Part shown: piece after piece, positions 21,701 through 29,824 of the stretch
How the letters are laid out: every line of letters begins with the position of its first letter
Position numbering within the stretch: position 1 is the first letter of the stretch
Source of the DNA: an uncultured Selenomonas sp.
GTDB taxonomy: Bacteria > Bacillota > Negativicutes > Selenomonadales > Selenomonadaceae
Assembly (NCBI GenBank): GCA_937915915.1
Contig: CALGGN010000413.1
Span: 1 to 30,542, forward strand
DNA: 30,542 nucleotides
Direction of reading: 5' to 3'
Made by a program: the position numbers and the translations under genes
Notes under the pieces: model-generated
Seen by the model: only the letters and a program-made list of their open reading frames with translations
The model's database searches: none
What the model was told of the DNA's origin: nothing

Positions 21701-21828
21701 ATTTGCTCGTTCATGACAGGAATCACGGTAAAAAGGGACTGTTTCGCCGTCTGCCCCTTGAAAACGTCCCGCACAGCGGCAATGGCCTCCTGTTGGTAGT
21801 CAAGGGCAGAATCAAATTTCAATTTCAA
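18799..21828 (-). CDS. res: Type III restriction enzyme, Res subunit
   Basis: The roughly 1,009-residue protein is a superfamily 2 helicase-nuclease. Motif I is METGTGKTYV near residue 100, motif II VVIDEPQS near 225, motif III IRYSATP near 252 and motif VI KKRQEIGRGLRL near 585. A C-terminal PD-(D/E)XK endonuclease is visible as YNPDWVVMV...YFVLETKG. With Mod it forms the ATP-dependent type III complex that cuts away from the recognition site. I place the start at TTG 21828 because homologues begin MKLxFD and a GGAAAGGG precedes it; an ATG at 21849 has no ribosome site. It closes the mod - ATPase - nuclease-like - res operon and appears intact. Confidence 0.92.
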   Translation of the reverse strand: MKLKFDSALDYQQEAIAAVRDVFKGQTAKQSLFTVIPVMNEQMSLGFGGENQQLTLGQGIGNRLEIMNEDLLKNIREVELRYGLPQSTSLGGELNLDVEMETGTGKTYVYLRTLLELNKAYGFTKFIIVVPSIAIKEGVKKTIDITREHFRGLYSNVNYDAFVYDSKHIEKIRDFATSNDIQIMVITINAFQNDLNLIKRYNDKKFGESKPIDLVKETNPIVVIDEPQSTISTDDRVAAVRSLNPLCTIRYSATPIRVENKLYRLNAVDSFEKKLVKGIEVESFAVKDAHNDAYLLLKSVNNEKMPITAKIEMDVQNKKGVVSRKTVTVKQGDDLYEKSGGRDVYEGYIVKDIYCAEGREAVDFTSRSEILRLGKAIGTIADDEMKRQQIRATIEEHLNKELALNPKGIKVLSLFFIDRVANYREYDAEGNAVKGKYARWFEEIYADTIRRPKYHDLFHSLHNEDDEAKLVHDGYFSADKGSKGKPGKWKDTKGDTAADDSTYNLIMREKEKLLSFDCKIRFIFSHSALKEGWDNPNVFQICTLNETKSTIKKRQEIGRGLRLCVNQAGERQYESGLNILTVMANESYDEFADSLQKEYEEDGIRFRVLEVANFANISLTPEKEQEEPRYLGTAQAEKIMDGLKTQGYVDEKGNVKDTLKQAIQEDKFVVAEELAPYKAQIQEVCLKACGKLPIHNKRERREATLNKEVFLSPDFKELWDRIKWKTTYRVNFSTDEVLRKCRKQMAMELKVPSAKIIQTRADLAVGADGVSTKVVVDRAVDSYGHTGYLPDVVTYLQNETNLTRRTIVELLTGTRQDTSGNWKCFDEYGNRLKDFQKNPQVFMEGTAKILRSVMKSLIVDGIRYQKIGDTEYYCQELFETEELKGYLETNMMESKKGIYNYVVYDSENERKFAVAFEDNEDVVLYAKLPDWFKISTPLGSYNPDWVVMVQQNGEKKLYFVLETKGNIDTDALRPTEREKIECGKAHFMALGDGATFLPVDDVGEFMQGI

Positions 21829-21873
21829 ATGTAAACACGCCCTTTCCATATTACGTAACTCATCATTTATTCG

Positions 21874-22449
21874 CTATAGATACAGTGATTTATTTTTTGC
21901 AAAGTCCTCTTCATTCATAGATATTGCTTCGGTGACATAACGCCAAAGTTTATCATATTTATCATGCACAAATTCTTTCTGGGTGGATAAAGTGGAGAAT
22001 GACAACAAAGCATCATTTAGCCTTCGAGGTTCTTTTTGCCTTTGCTTTTGTATATGTTCCTCATTTTTCTGCTTGCTGTAAACAAGGATGAATCTTGAAT
22101 TTATTCCATTTACGACCATAAAATTATTGTTCATGATGATTCTTTCAAAAGAGTGCAGACTTTCGCTAATTTTCATACGAATATTTTGTTTGGCATCTTG
22201 TTTGTGCATTTTTCTGTCTTTAAATTCGATAAAATTCACAAAACCACCTTTAATAGATATCGCATCTACGCTTTTTGGACGTTCTTCTTCTCTTGCAAAC
22301 AATTCAGCAATGATTTTATCATATGAATAAGCTATGTCTTTTAGCTTACAAAGCGGTTTACCGCTTTGTTCTTCAATGGAAATTTCTTCTACTGTTTCCA
22401 AATACTTGTCATATTTATGAAGCAACTTTTCTATATCAGCTATTGTCAT
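21874..22449 (-). CDS. Unknown protein with a PD-(D/E)XK-like motif, partner of the upstream ATPase
   Basis: I do not recognise a named family for this 191-residue protein. It starts with helices (MTIADIEKLLHKYDKYLETVEEI), then SVDAISIKGGFVNFIEFKDRK with D62, E75 and K77 spaced like the D...ExK core of small nucleases, and an upstream Glu in KIIAEL. The second half is helical and basic. The ATG at 22449 has AGGAG seven bases upstream and overlaps the ATPase stop by 14 bp; a start at 22473 lacks support. Tight coupling suggests a two-protein machine in which the ATPase controls a nuclease. Metal-dependent cutting is inference. Base composition is strikingly A+T-rich relative to res. Confidence 0.7.
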   Translation of the reverse strand: MTIADIEKLLHKYDKYLETVEEISIEEQSGKPLCKLKDIAYSYDKIIAELFAREEERPKSVDAISIKGGFVNFIEFKDRKMHKQDAKQNIRMKISESLHSFERIIMNNNFMVVNGINSRFILVYSKQKNEEHIQKQRQKEPRRLNDALLSFSTLSTQKEFVHDKYDKLWRYVTEAISMNEEDFAKNKSLYL

Positions 22450-23767
22450 CGTCTTGCTCCTGCATTTCATCACGATATTTTCTCAATGTCAAAATTGGTT
22501 CGGCCATCAAATTGTAGCTTTTCTCAATATTACCATCTATATTAGAAATTCTCGCACCTTTTTCATGAGATTCCGCTAAATAAAAATGCGCTTTATTACC
22601 TAATTCGTATTGCTCCTGGAATATATCTAACGCTTGCAGGAAATAGGGGCTATGCGTTGCGACGACTAAGTAGATATGGAGTTTCTTTACCATTAAAACC
22701 AGCAGTTCCGCATAGAGTAGCTGCCACGCCGGATGCAGGTGTATTTCCGGTTCGTCGATGATGAGCAAAGCATTTTCCGGTAAATAACCATTTTGCAATA
22801 ACAGTTGTATCATTGCATAAGATTTCATGCCGGTCGCCAAAGTAGATAAATCGAACTCATGCTCGTCATACCGATATACAAAATGATTTTTATATTCGAT
22901 ACTCCCCGGTAAAACATTTGCTATTTCCGCTGACAATGCCTCCATGCGTTTTTTTCGTAACGCTGTCTCAATAACGTCCTCGCCTGATTTCGGCGCAACC
23001 ATCTTGTAGAGCATTGCTTCCTTATGGCTGGTAATCGATGGAGGACGATCATCAATCACGTTATAGAAACGATCCATTTCATCAATCAAGAAAGGCGTTT
23101 CAATATAATTCACTTCAGAAAACAGGGGATTGTTCTTTAGCTCTTTGAATCCATTTTCGTAAAGAATAAGCCTCTTATTCGTCAATGATAACAGTATATC
23201 TCCACCGTTGTCGTGAAAAACTTGAATATCTCCATTGACCGCATCATCGGCAAAAACATTCTTAGAATTTTGCCCCAATTCCTTGCGAAAAGTTTCCATT
23301 ACTGTGCTGGTGAAAACGTCAAATTCGAAATCCAGCGACTGGATTTGTTCCAAACGTTCTTTTAGCCTTGATACACGTTCCTGAACAAATTGTTTTCTTT
23401 CGTCTGACACATGAGAAAAGTCCTTATTTACATATTTTTCTATACCTTGAACACCATATTCCAATACGGTTCGATATGAATATAAATTTCCGCGAAAGTG
23501 AGTGTCGTCGCGACTGATAGTTCCATCACGCATATTGCTTTCTTTTTCGGTAGCTGTCAATAAGTCCAAAAAGTCACTTGCCAAGTATTGCATACTTGCC
23601 CTTGGAAAATCTAATTTATAGGATTGAACCCCGTGGAAAATGGAAAATAACGTCTTACCGACCGTGCTTTTCCCTGTGTTATTTAGGCCGGAAATTACGG
23701 TCAAACCGTTCAACATAATATCGGCTTCCTGTAAAATACCGACATTGGTCAATCGAACTCTTATCAT
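22436..23767 (-). CDS. SMC/ABC-like AAA ATPase (AAA_21/OLD-like, no TOPRIM)
   Basis: The 443-residue protein has Walker A SGLNNTGKSTV (about 26-36), an ABC-like signature LATGMKSYAMIQLLL (about 310), Walker B LLIIDEPEIHLHP (about 334-346) and an H-loop VATHSPYFLQ (about 369). A helical insert fills the middle. This is the ATPase core seen in OLD, PtuA, AriA and RloA-type defence proteins, without the TOPRIM or HNH nuclease that those have fused or adjacent. The tail is acidic (QEQDDDNS). AGGAG precedes ATG 23767, 24 bp after the mod stop. It lies between mod and res, where ordinary type III operons have nothing. A role as sensor-motor for the downstream nuclease-like protein is inferred. Confidence 0.85.
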   Translation of the reverse strand: MIRVRLTNVGILQEADIMLNGLTVISGLNNTGKSTVGKTLFSIFHGVQSYKLDFPRASMQYLASDFLDLLTATEKESNMRDGTISRDDTHFRGNLYSYRTVLEYGVQGIEKYVNKDFSHVSDERKQFVQERVSRLKERLEQIQSLDFEFDVFTSTVMETFRKELGQNSKNVFADDAVNGDIQVFHDNGGDILLSLTNKRLILYENGFKELKNNPLFSEVNYIETPFLIDEMDRFYNVIDDRPPSITSHKEAMLYKMVAPKSGEDVIETALRKKRMEALSAEIANVLPGSIEYKNHFVYRYDEHEFDLSTLATGMKSYAMIQLLLQNGYLPENALLIIDEPEIHLHPAWQLLYAELLVLMVKKLHIYLVVATHSPYFLQALDIFQEQYELGNKAHFYLAESHEKGARISNIDGNIEKSYNLMAEPILTLRKYRDEMQEQDDDNS

Positions 23768-23791
23768 GATATTCTCCTGTCCTGTTATCTA

Positions 23792-25306
23792 TCATACGCA
23801 CACAAAGCTGTCCTCGTCCAGCCCCGCCGTCTTCAGCGTTTCTTTGATGTTCGTTTTGTCCATATCCGAAGCAAAGCCCGTGTCCCGGAACACTACCTGC
23901 CAAAGTTCGCTGTCGTATTCCTTGTGGAGTTTTGCGATTTCTTCCGCCACGGGCAAAGTGATATGTTCCCCAAGGCAAATCATCAGCGCACCGCCGCCGA
24001 TGATATAGACCGTTTCGCCGTTTGCCTGCCGTTCTTCGATGGGCAAGGCAAGGTCAAGGCCCATTTTAAGCATAATCTCATAGACCACATCAAGCTGACT
24101 GCGTCCCGGAAGGAAATTGTCGGTGGCTTCCTGCAAGGCAAGCTGCAAGTCCTCCGGCTGGGGATTCCATTTTTGGAGGTTGGAACTGTCCAGTTTGAAG
24201 ACTTTGAAACCAATGTCGAGGTCGGCGGCTCTGTCCCCTGCTTCGGCTTTTATTTTCTCCCCGGCGCGGCGGATGCGCTCTTTGCCGATTTCGCAGATGT
24301 TTTTATAGCCCGCTTTCGCCGCCTCGCTATTTTCGGCGGTAGGTTCCGGCAGTTGTATCATGATAAATTTGCGGCGGCCGCCGTCTTCGGCGTTTAATTG
24401 CATGACGGCGTGGGCAGTAGTGGCGGAGCCAGAGAAGGAGTCGAGGATAAGGGAGTCTTTATTATTAGGCAAAATATTTATGAGATATTTTATCATTCTA
24501 GAAGGTTTGGGTTGACTAAACACTTTATCATTTTCTAGAACATCAGCCAACAACTTTGTTCCTTCACTATTAAACCCAACATTTTCTTCTTTTAATAGCG
24601 TATCTGGGGGTTGTCCTAATTGAACCTCATTTAAATATCTTTTAGCTCTTGGTTGCTTACCATCAAAATTTAATTGATTTGTTTCTTCCATACGAGTTAG
24701 AGATTCTATTGAATATCTTGGATATGAACCTTCAGGCGCTGACCAAACTATTCCATTTTTAAATGTATATGTATATGGTTTAGCATAATTTCTAGCATAA
24801 ATCGGATCTAATTTGTAAAAGCCTCGACCATCATTATCATTTAATTTATAATTCTCTGATTTATCAACCTGTTCACGAATACGCTCATCTTTGTTTGAGG
24901 TAATTACTTCTTTATCACGAGCATAGGTTAGTACATAATCTGTATTTTTATTAAAATCTTTACTAGAATTTCTTACAGTATGCATACATCTTCTTGTTAA
25001 AATTGCCAAAAAATTATTTTCACTGAAAATTTCATCACAAATTCTTTTTAAATTTTCCACTTCATTATCGTCAACGGAAATAAAAATAACCCCATCATCA
25101 CTCAGCAAATTTCTCGCCAACCGCAAACGGGGATACATCATATTCAACCAATCCGTATGAAACCGCCCGTTGCTTTCCGTGTTGGTGTCAATGCGATGCC
25201 CTTCGCCGTCAACTTGCCCCGTGACGCGCTTGTAGTTTTCGATATTATCCCTAAAATCGTCTTTGTAAACAAAATCCCCACCGGTGTTATAGGGAGGGTC
25301 CAACAA
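23792..25306 (-). CDS. mod: Type III DNA methyltransferase Mod, N-terminally truncated
   Basis: The frame begins LDPPYNTGGDF, so the catalytic DPPY motif sits at residues 3-6, and it continues to the AdoMet-binding FSGSATTAHAV near 291 (beta-class order). A Mod-type C-terminus follows (DLDIGFKVFKLDSSNLQKW; EDSFVCV). Whole Mod proteins carry well over 100 residues before DPPY. Here the only starts are TTG codons, and the frame meets a stop at 25343-25345 after 12 more codons. The remaining piece probably cannot methylate or bind properly. The middle (24450-25110, the target recognition region) is much more A+T-rich than either side. Mod gives the sequence specificity and protection for Res, so its loss beside an intact res is notable. 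Confidence 0.85.
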   Translation of the reverse strand: MLDPPYNTGGDFVYKDDFRDNIENYKRVTGQVDGEGHRIDTNTESNGRFHTDWLNMMYPRLRLARNLLSDDGVIFISVDDNEVENLKRICDEIFSENNFLAILTRRCMHTVRNSSKDFNKNTDYVLTYARDKEVITSNKDERIREQVDKSENYKLNDNDGRGFYKLDPIYARNYAKPYTYTFKNGIVWSAPEGSYPRYSIESLTRMEETNQLNFDGKQPRAKRYLNEVQLGQPPDTLLKEENVGFNSEGTKLLADVLENDKVFSQPKPSRMIKYLINILPNNKDSLILDSFSGSATTAHAVMQLNAEDGGRRKFIMIQLPEPTAENSEAAKAGYKNICEIGKERIRRAGEKIKAEAGDRAADLDIGFKVFKLDSSNLQKWNPQPEDLQLALQEATDNFLPGRSQLDVVYEIMLKMGLDLALPIEERQANGETVYIIGGGALMICLGEHITLPVAEEIAKLHKEYDSELWQVVFRDTGFASDMDKTNIKETLKTAGLDEDSFVCV

Positions 25307-25327
25307 AACGATAAAAATGATACAATC

Positions 25328-25344
25328 AAACGGTGTTCCCGTTT
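25328..25344. repeat. Short inverted repeat at the broken 5' edge of mod
   Basis: AAACGG (25328-25333) and CCGTTT (25339-25344) flank five bases and abut the stop codon that ends the mod frame upstream. The 25307-25456 stretch holds no gene I recognise. The palindrome is a candidate recombination or attachment point, which is inference only. Confidence 0.3.
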
Positions 25345-25456
25345 AACTGGTTTCAATTTTTTTCGAGGTGGTCGCATACCGTTTGCGAGTATCGTCATGC
25401 CTTGTTGATATTGGCCTTACGTAATCTTCACCGTTAGAGCATAAACCCTTCATAGA

Positions 25457-26398
25457 CTATTTCGTTTGCGCCATCAGCCAACTATGAATGGCTCCTATAT
25501 TGTACGCATATTGGAAACTCTTCATATGCTCCCCGGCCGGACTGCCGTCAGACACTTGCCTGAATTGAATGAAGTTCTGCTTGTATCCCTTGTTCAGTAA
25601 TTCTCTAATGGCATCTTCCGTTGCTTCACCGCTTTCATGGTTTACATCTTGAAGCAGTCCATATTGGATGCCATCATCGTCAAGCGCCTTCATAATCGCC
25701 TCCTGCCCTCGCGGCGCCTTAGCGTCTTTGGCGGAGGTGATATAGACGAATTTCTGATTGACATACCTTTTATTGGCTACAATACTGTTGAATTGGTTGT
25801 CGTAGGGTTCTCCTCCCGGCTGGCAACCCACGTAGACGGTCGCGGCAAATTTATCCGCAAAGGCATCGTTGATGGCAAAGTCAAAAATTCCACCCATGGA
25901 TTGTCCCGTAAGGTACAGTCTCTTTTCATCTACTGCATATTTCGAGATAACTTCATCGACAATGGGAACAATGTGAGAACTGTCAGTATGAGCATTTGAA
26001 ATGTCGGAATTGCCGTTCGCAATCTCAATCAACAGAAAAATACAAGGGTTCTCCCGTATGCTTTCCTCAGTAATCCATGCCTTGGGACACTGCGCTTCCT
26101 TCAAATCAGCAAGTGCTTTCCCTGCGTAGGATGCGTCGGGGATATAGGTAACGAGAGGCAATTTCTCACTTCCGTCATATCCTGCGGGAAGATATACGCT
26201 GTAATTCATTGAGCCGCCGTCGTAGGTGTACACGATGTCAGACCATTCGCCAAGCGCGTATTTAGTCGGAGATTTTGCAGTACTCGATTCGGGATGTGCA
26301 GACTCCCCACGACTGTTCGTTGTCGATACGGAGCCGCAGCCTACGAGCAGTACGCACAGCAAGCCGCACATCAAAGTCATAGCCATTAACTTTCTCAT
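25457..26398 (-). CDS. Lipoprotein alpha/beta hydrolase (esterase / PHB-depolymerase-like)
   Basis: The 313-residue protein has a lipoprotein signal (MRKLMAMTLMCGLLCVLLVGCGS, lipobox LVGC with Cys at about 21) and a Ser/Thr-rich spacer. The hydrolase domain has NYSVYLPAGYDGSEKLPLVTYIPD, the nucleophile in LYLTGQSMGGIFDF, an acid residue in TSAKDAKAP and a likely His in DVNHESGEA. Such proteins hydrolyse esters or feruloyl/polyester substrates at the cell surface or periplasm. AAGGAG precedes the ATG at 26398. It has its own transcription, because a terminator ends the recombinase operon upstream. It may be cargo of the mobile element or chromosomal DNA beside its integration site. Confidence 0.85.
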   Translation of the reverse strand: MRKLMAMTLMCGLLCVLLVGCGSVSTTNSRGESAHPESSTAKSPTKYALGEWSDIVYTYDGGSMNYSVYLPAGYDGSEKLPLVTYIPDASYAGKALADLKEAQCPKAWITEESIRENPCIFLLIEIANGNSDISNAHTDSSHIVPIVDEVISKYAVDEKRLYLTGQSMGGIFDFAINDAFADKFAATVYVGCQPGGEPYDNQFNSIVANKRYVNQKFVYITSAKDAKAPRGQEAIMKALDDDGIQYGLLQDVNHESGEATEDAIRELLNKGYKQNFIQFRQVSDGSPAGEHMKSFQYAYNIGAIHSWLMAQTK

Positions 26399-26468
26399 AG
26401 AAAATCGCTCCTTCCTGCTTAACCATATGTAATTCTACAACCAATCTCGTCACTCCTGCTAACGAAAG

Positions 26469-26501
26469 TAAAAAAAATAGCACAGAGCCGAAGCCCTGCG
26501 C
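26469..26501 (-). terminator. Terminator of the recombinase operon
   Basis: On the minus strand GCGCAGGGC and GCTCTGTGC (two G-T pairs) close a TTCG tetraloop and are followed by TATTTTTTTT, just after the recombinase stop at 26509. Confidence 0.85.
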
Positions 26502-26508
26502 CCAATGC

Positions 26509-28089
26509 CTACTGTATGCGGACTTCCGTGCCGTCCCGGAATGTCACGCCGATGTCTCCCTTGCCGTAGACGGTCACGAAATCAACGAGCGTCCCCCAAA
26601 GCCCCTCGTCGAACTCCGTCAATGCCGTCTCCCTGCTACGGAGAGCCTTGTCAAAGGCCTCCAGCGTCTCTGCCTTGACTCGCTTGGCCTGGATTGCTCC
26701 CGTCGTAGCATCATGCTTTGCCTTCACGGCCTCGTAGCGGCTGACCAGTTCGTTGTACCGTTCTTGGTACTCGGCTTGGTTTTGGGCAACACGGGCGTTC
26801 TCTCCGATGCAGTTTTGCACCATCTCCACCAGAAACTGCATCTCGTCAGCCAGTTTCCGTTGCTCGGCTTCGAGGCTCGTGGTGTCACAGACCTGTTCCT
26901 GCACCAGCCGCAGATTTTCAAGGAGCGTTTTCTTGCTCTCGTAGAGCCGATTGAATGCCGTAACGAATGCCGCCTTGATTTCTTCCTCGACAAGATGGGG
27001 AGTGGAGCATTTTCTTCCGTTGTATTTGTGATTGCATTGGTAAATGACCCGCCGATACTTGTCGGTGCTGTGCCAGACCTTCGAGCCGTAAAAGTGTCCG
27101 CATTCGCCGCATTTGATACGATTGGAGAAGATGGTCACTCCGCTGTAGCGCCTATTGCCGCTTTTTCTTCGGGCAATTTCCGTCTGGACGATGTCGAATG
27201 TGGCAGGGTCAATGATGGCCTCATGACTGCCTGTTACGTAGTATTGGGGGATTTGGCCTTCGTTTTTGACCATCTTCTTGGTGAGAAAATCTACCGTGAA
27301 TTTCTTTTGGAGTAGGGCATCGCCCTTCATTTTTTCGTTGGTGAGAATGCTTTGGATAACGCTTGGATTCCATTTGTCCTTGCCGCCGGGAGATTTGATT
27401 CCGCGCTTCATCAGTTCCTTGGCGATTCCCATAAAGGAAAGCCCGGTCAAAAACAATTTGTAGATAAGCTGCACCGTTTTGGCCTGCTCTGGATTGATGA
27501 CCAAATTCCCATCTTCTCCACGGTCATATCCCAGAAATCTTCTGAATGGAACGGTAGCTTTTCCATCGGCAAAACGCTTTCTCTGTCCCCAAGTGGTGTT
27601 TTCCGAAATGCTCCGGCTTTCCTCTTGAGCAAGGCTCGACATTATGGAAATGAGAAGTTCGCCCTTTGAATCCAGCGTCCAAATATTTTCTTTTTCAAAG
27701 TAAATCTCGATTCCTTTATCCTTTAATTTTCGTACAGTTGTCAAGGAATCAACGGTGTTGCGCGCGAACCTACTAACCGATTTTGTTATTATCAAATCGA
27801 TTTTTCCGTCAAGGGCATCCTTTATCATGCTGTTGAAACCTTCCCGATGTTTGGTATTCGTTGCGCTGATTCCCTCGTCTGTGTAGATTTTTACAAATTC
27901 CCAATCTTCCCGGCTTTTGATGTAATGTGTGTAATAATCCACTTGTGCCTCGTAGGAGGATTGCTGCTCCTCGTGGTCGGTGGAGACTCGGGCATATCCG
28001 GCCGTGCGCCGTTTTTTCATGGACACCAAGGGAGTGTTCGTAAATCTTGTCATGGTTGCCGGAATGGTAGTCACATTTCTTGCTGGCAT
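26509..28089 (-). CDS. Large serine recombinase 2
   Basis: The 526-residue protein has the resolvase catalytic domain (AGYARVSTDHEEQQ with the nucleophile Ser near residue 36; ITKSVSRFARNTVDSL; LAQEESRSISENTTWG). A Recombinase domain follows (GYDRGEDGNLVINPEQAKTVQLIYKLFL; WNPSVIQSILTNEKMKGD), then a zinc ribbon (CGECGHFY ... CNHKYNGRKC) and a long coiled coil. Such enzymes excise or integrate mobile elements at short att sites. The ATG at 28089 has GGAGGGAG before it and lies inside the end of recombinase 1, overlapping by 19 bp. The two are translated together and probably act on the same element. Confidence 0.92.
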   Translation of the reverse strand: MPARNVTTIPATMTRFTNTPLVSMKKRRTAGYARVSTDHEEQQSSYEAQVDYYTHYIKSREDWEFVKIYTDEGISATNTKHREGFNSMIKDALDGKIDLIITKSVSRFARNTVDSLTTVRKLKDKGIEIYFEKENIWTLDSKGELLISIMSSLAQEESRSISENTTWGQRKRFADGKATVPFRRFLGYDRGEDGNLVINPEQAKTVQLIYKLFLTGLSFMGIAKELMKRGIKSPGGKDKWNPSVIQSILTNEKMKGDALLQKKFTVDFLTKKMVKNEGQIPQYYVTGSHEAIIDPATFDIVQTEIARRKSGNRRYSGVTIFSNRIKCGECGHFYGSKVWHSTDKYRRVIYQCNHKYNGRKCSTPHLVEEEIKAAFVTAFNRLYESKKTLLENLRLVQEQVCDTTSLEAEQRKLADEMQFLVEMVQNCIGENARVAQNQAEYQERYNELVSRYEAVKAKHDATTGAIQAKRVKAETLEAFDKALRSRETALTEFDEGLWGTLVDFVTVYGKGDIGVTFRDGTEVRIQ

Positions 28090-29780
28090 TTTCTCTCCCT
28101 CCAATATTTTCTCGAAGCCTCACCAATGCAACGCTTATGTTCCTCGGAGAGCGGCGGCATCCGTTTTTTCGTTGACCATGTGTCGCCGTGAGTTCGACCG
28201 TCCTTGAAATAGATGGTAAGCCGTCCCTTAGCAACAATGCCAATATGGTCGATTTGCTCACGAAAGGTGTTTTCATCAAATTCGGATAATCCCATAGCCT
28301 TGGCGCAAATGCTATGAACCGTATCTTCGAAAATGCCTCCGATGCCACAATGTGTTGAGCAAAACCATCTGGCATCTTTTTTGCCGGATGCTCGTTTGTA
28401 CATCTGCCGATGGAAATTCTCTCCGCATTTCTCGCAACGAATATGCCCGGTCAAACACGATGTTCCTCTCTTGTGAGATGGATTTCTCTTTTGAAACACA
28501 GACATCTTGCCCCGTCGTTCCTTCGTCCAGCAATCCGTACGCGCCGTGGATTTAAATTCCCAAGTGTGATGGAGTTCCTCTCCGTCCTTCATGCGAAAGA
28601 CGAGCAGATGGTCTTTGTGTACGATGATGGTTTCTACTCGTTCCGTGAAAATGTTCTCGTCAAATTTCTCAAGTCCTAATACATCTTGGCAAGCCTTTTT
28701 TAACGCAGGCTCCGGGATGGACGTGGCATCGCATTGGTCTTTGTCGCTTTTGCCGCGGCATTCCCAGTTGGCTGCCGTATCGTTCACTCGCTTGTACTGA
28801 TGCCGCCGATAGCTATTGCCGCATTTGGCGCATTTCAATTTGCTCGTAAAGCAACTGGTAGGAATATGCGGATTGGCGAGTGCGCCAAGTTCCCTGCGCC
28901 GTTTGATTTCCTCCTGCACGGCTTGGAAAGTCGCGAGGGAGATAATTGCCTCATGGGAATCGGCTACCCAGTATTGCGGCAATTCCCCATTATTCTTCCT
29001 GGTTTTGTGGTCTATGTGGCTTGGCGTGTATTCTTTCTGCAAAAGCATATTCCCCGTGTACTTCTCGTTCTTTAGAATGGCTCTGATGGACATATTGGAG
29101 AAATGCTGTCCCGTGTAGGATTTCACCCCCATCTCTGCGAGTTGTTTTTCTGTTTGTTCAGCAGATATGCCGTGCAGGAAGTTGTTGTAAATGAGCCGGA
29201 CAATCTCGGCTTCCTCTGGAACAACAACGAACTTTTCTCCGTTCCATCGGTAGCCGTAAATGCAGAAGGAATTCGGTATGCCTTTCTCAAACCGTTTTCG
29301 TATGCCCCATTTCACATTGTCGCTGATGGAGCGACTTTCTTCCTGCGAGAAGGATGCAAGCAATGTGAGCATAAGTTCCCCGTCCTCCGACAAGGAATTG
29401 ATACGCTCTTTTTCAAATCGCACTTCTACGCCGATAGCTTTCAAGTGGCGCACGGTTTCCAACAAATCAACTGTGTTTCTTGCGAAACGGCTGATGGATT
29501 TTGCGAGTAAAATGTCAATTTTCCCCGCCTCGCAATCACCAATCATTCTCTGAAATTCCGTGCGTTTTTTGGTACCGGTGCCGGAAATAAAACTGTCGGC
29601 GTAAACTCCTGCGTATTCCCATTCTGGATTTTTTTGAATTAACTCGCTGTAATAGCTAATCTGCGCCGATAGGGAATGGTTCAACCTGTCAGTTTCCATC
29701 GAAACACGGGCATAAGCCGCCACTCGTTTTTTTCGCGCAATCGGCGGAAGTGTCGGCTCGATTTTTTCAATCCTCCGCAT
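28071..29780 (-). CDS. Large serine recombinase 1 with two zinc ribbons
   Basis: The 569-residue protein has a resolvase domain (VAAYARVSMETD, Ser near 27; LLAKSISRFARNTVDLL; FSQEESRSISDNVKWG) and a Recombinase domain (FVVVPEEAEIVRLIYNNFL; MSIRAILKNEKYTGNMLLQKEY). Two zinc-ribbon-like cysteine regions follow (CAKCGNSY...C near 325; CEKCGENF...C near 460). Each is followed by a FxxxVExIxVxxxxxLxFxxxDG-like tail, so the C-terminal half appears internally duplicated. AAAGGAGG lies before ATG 29780. It is the first recombinase of the operon HTH/zinc - SHOCT - recombinase 1 - recombinase 2. Confidence 0.92.
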   Translation of the reverse strand: MRRIEKIEPTLPPIARKKRVAAYARVSMETDRLNHSLSAQISYYSELIQKNPEWEYAGVYADSFISGTGTKKRTEFQRMIGDCEAGKIDILLAKSISRFARNTVDLLETVRHLKAIGVEVRFEKERINSLSEDGELMLTLLASFSQEESRSISDNVKWGIRKRFEKGIPNSFCIYGYRWNGEKFVVVPEEAEIVRLIYNNFLHGISAEQTEKQLAEMGVKSYTGQHFSNMSIRAILKNEKYTGNMLLQKEYTPSHIDHKTRKNNGELPQYWVADSHEAIISLATFQAVQEEIKRRRELGALANPHIPTSCFTSKLKCAKCGNSYRRHQYKRVNDTAANWECRGKSDKDQCDATSIPEPALKKACQDVLGLEKFDENIFTERVETIIVHKDHLLVFRMKDGEELHHTWEFKSTARTDCWTKERRGKMSVFQKRNPSHKRGTSCLTGHIRCEKCGENFHRQMYKRASGKKDARWFCSTHCGIGGIFEDTVHSICAKAMGLSEFDENTFREQIDHIGIVAKGRLTIYFKDGRTHGDTWSTKKRMPPLSEEHKRCIGEASRKYWRERKCQQEM

Positions 29781-29824
29781 GATGATGGCCTCCTTTCCCT
29801 ACCATATATCACTCTATAAGCGCA

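Noticed and set aside
25144..25398. Alternative minus-strand frame crossing the mod 5' end (84 codons, contains RPPRKKLKPVKREH)
   Set aside because: It overlaps conserved mod codons out of frame and resembles no Mod N-terminus, so it does not supply the missing part.
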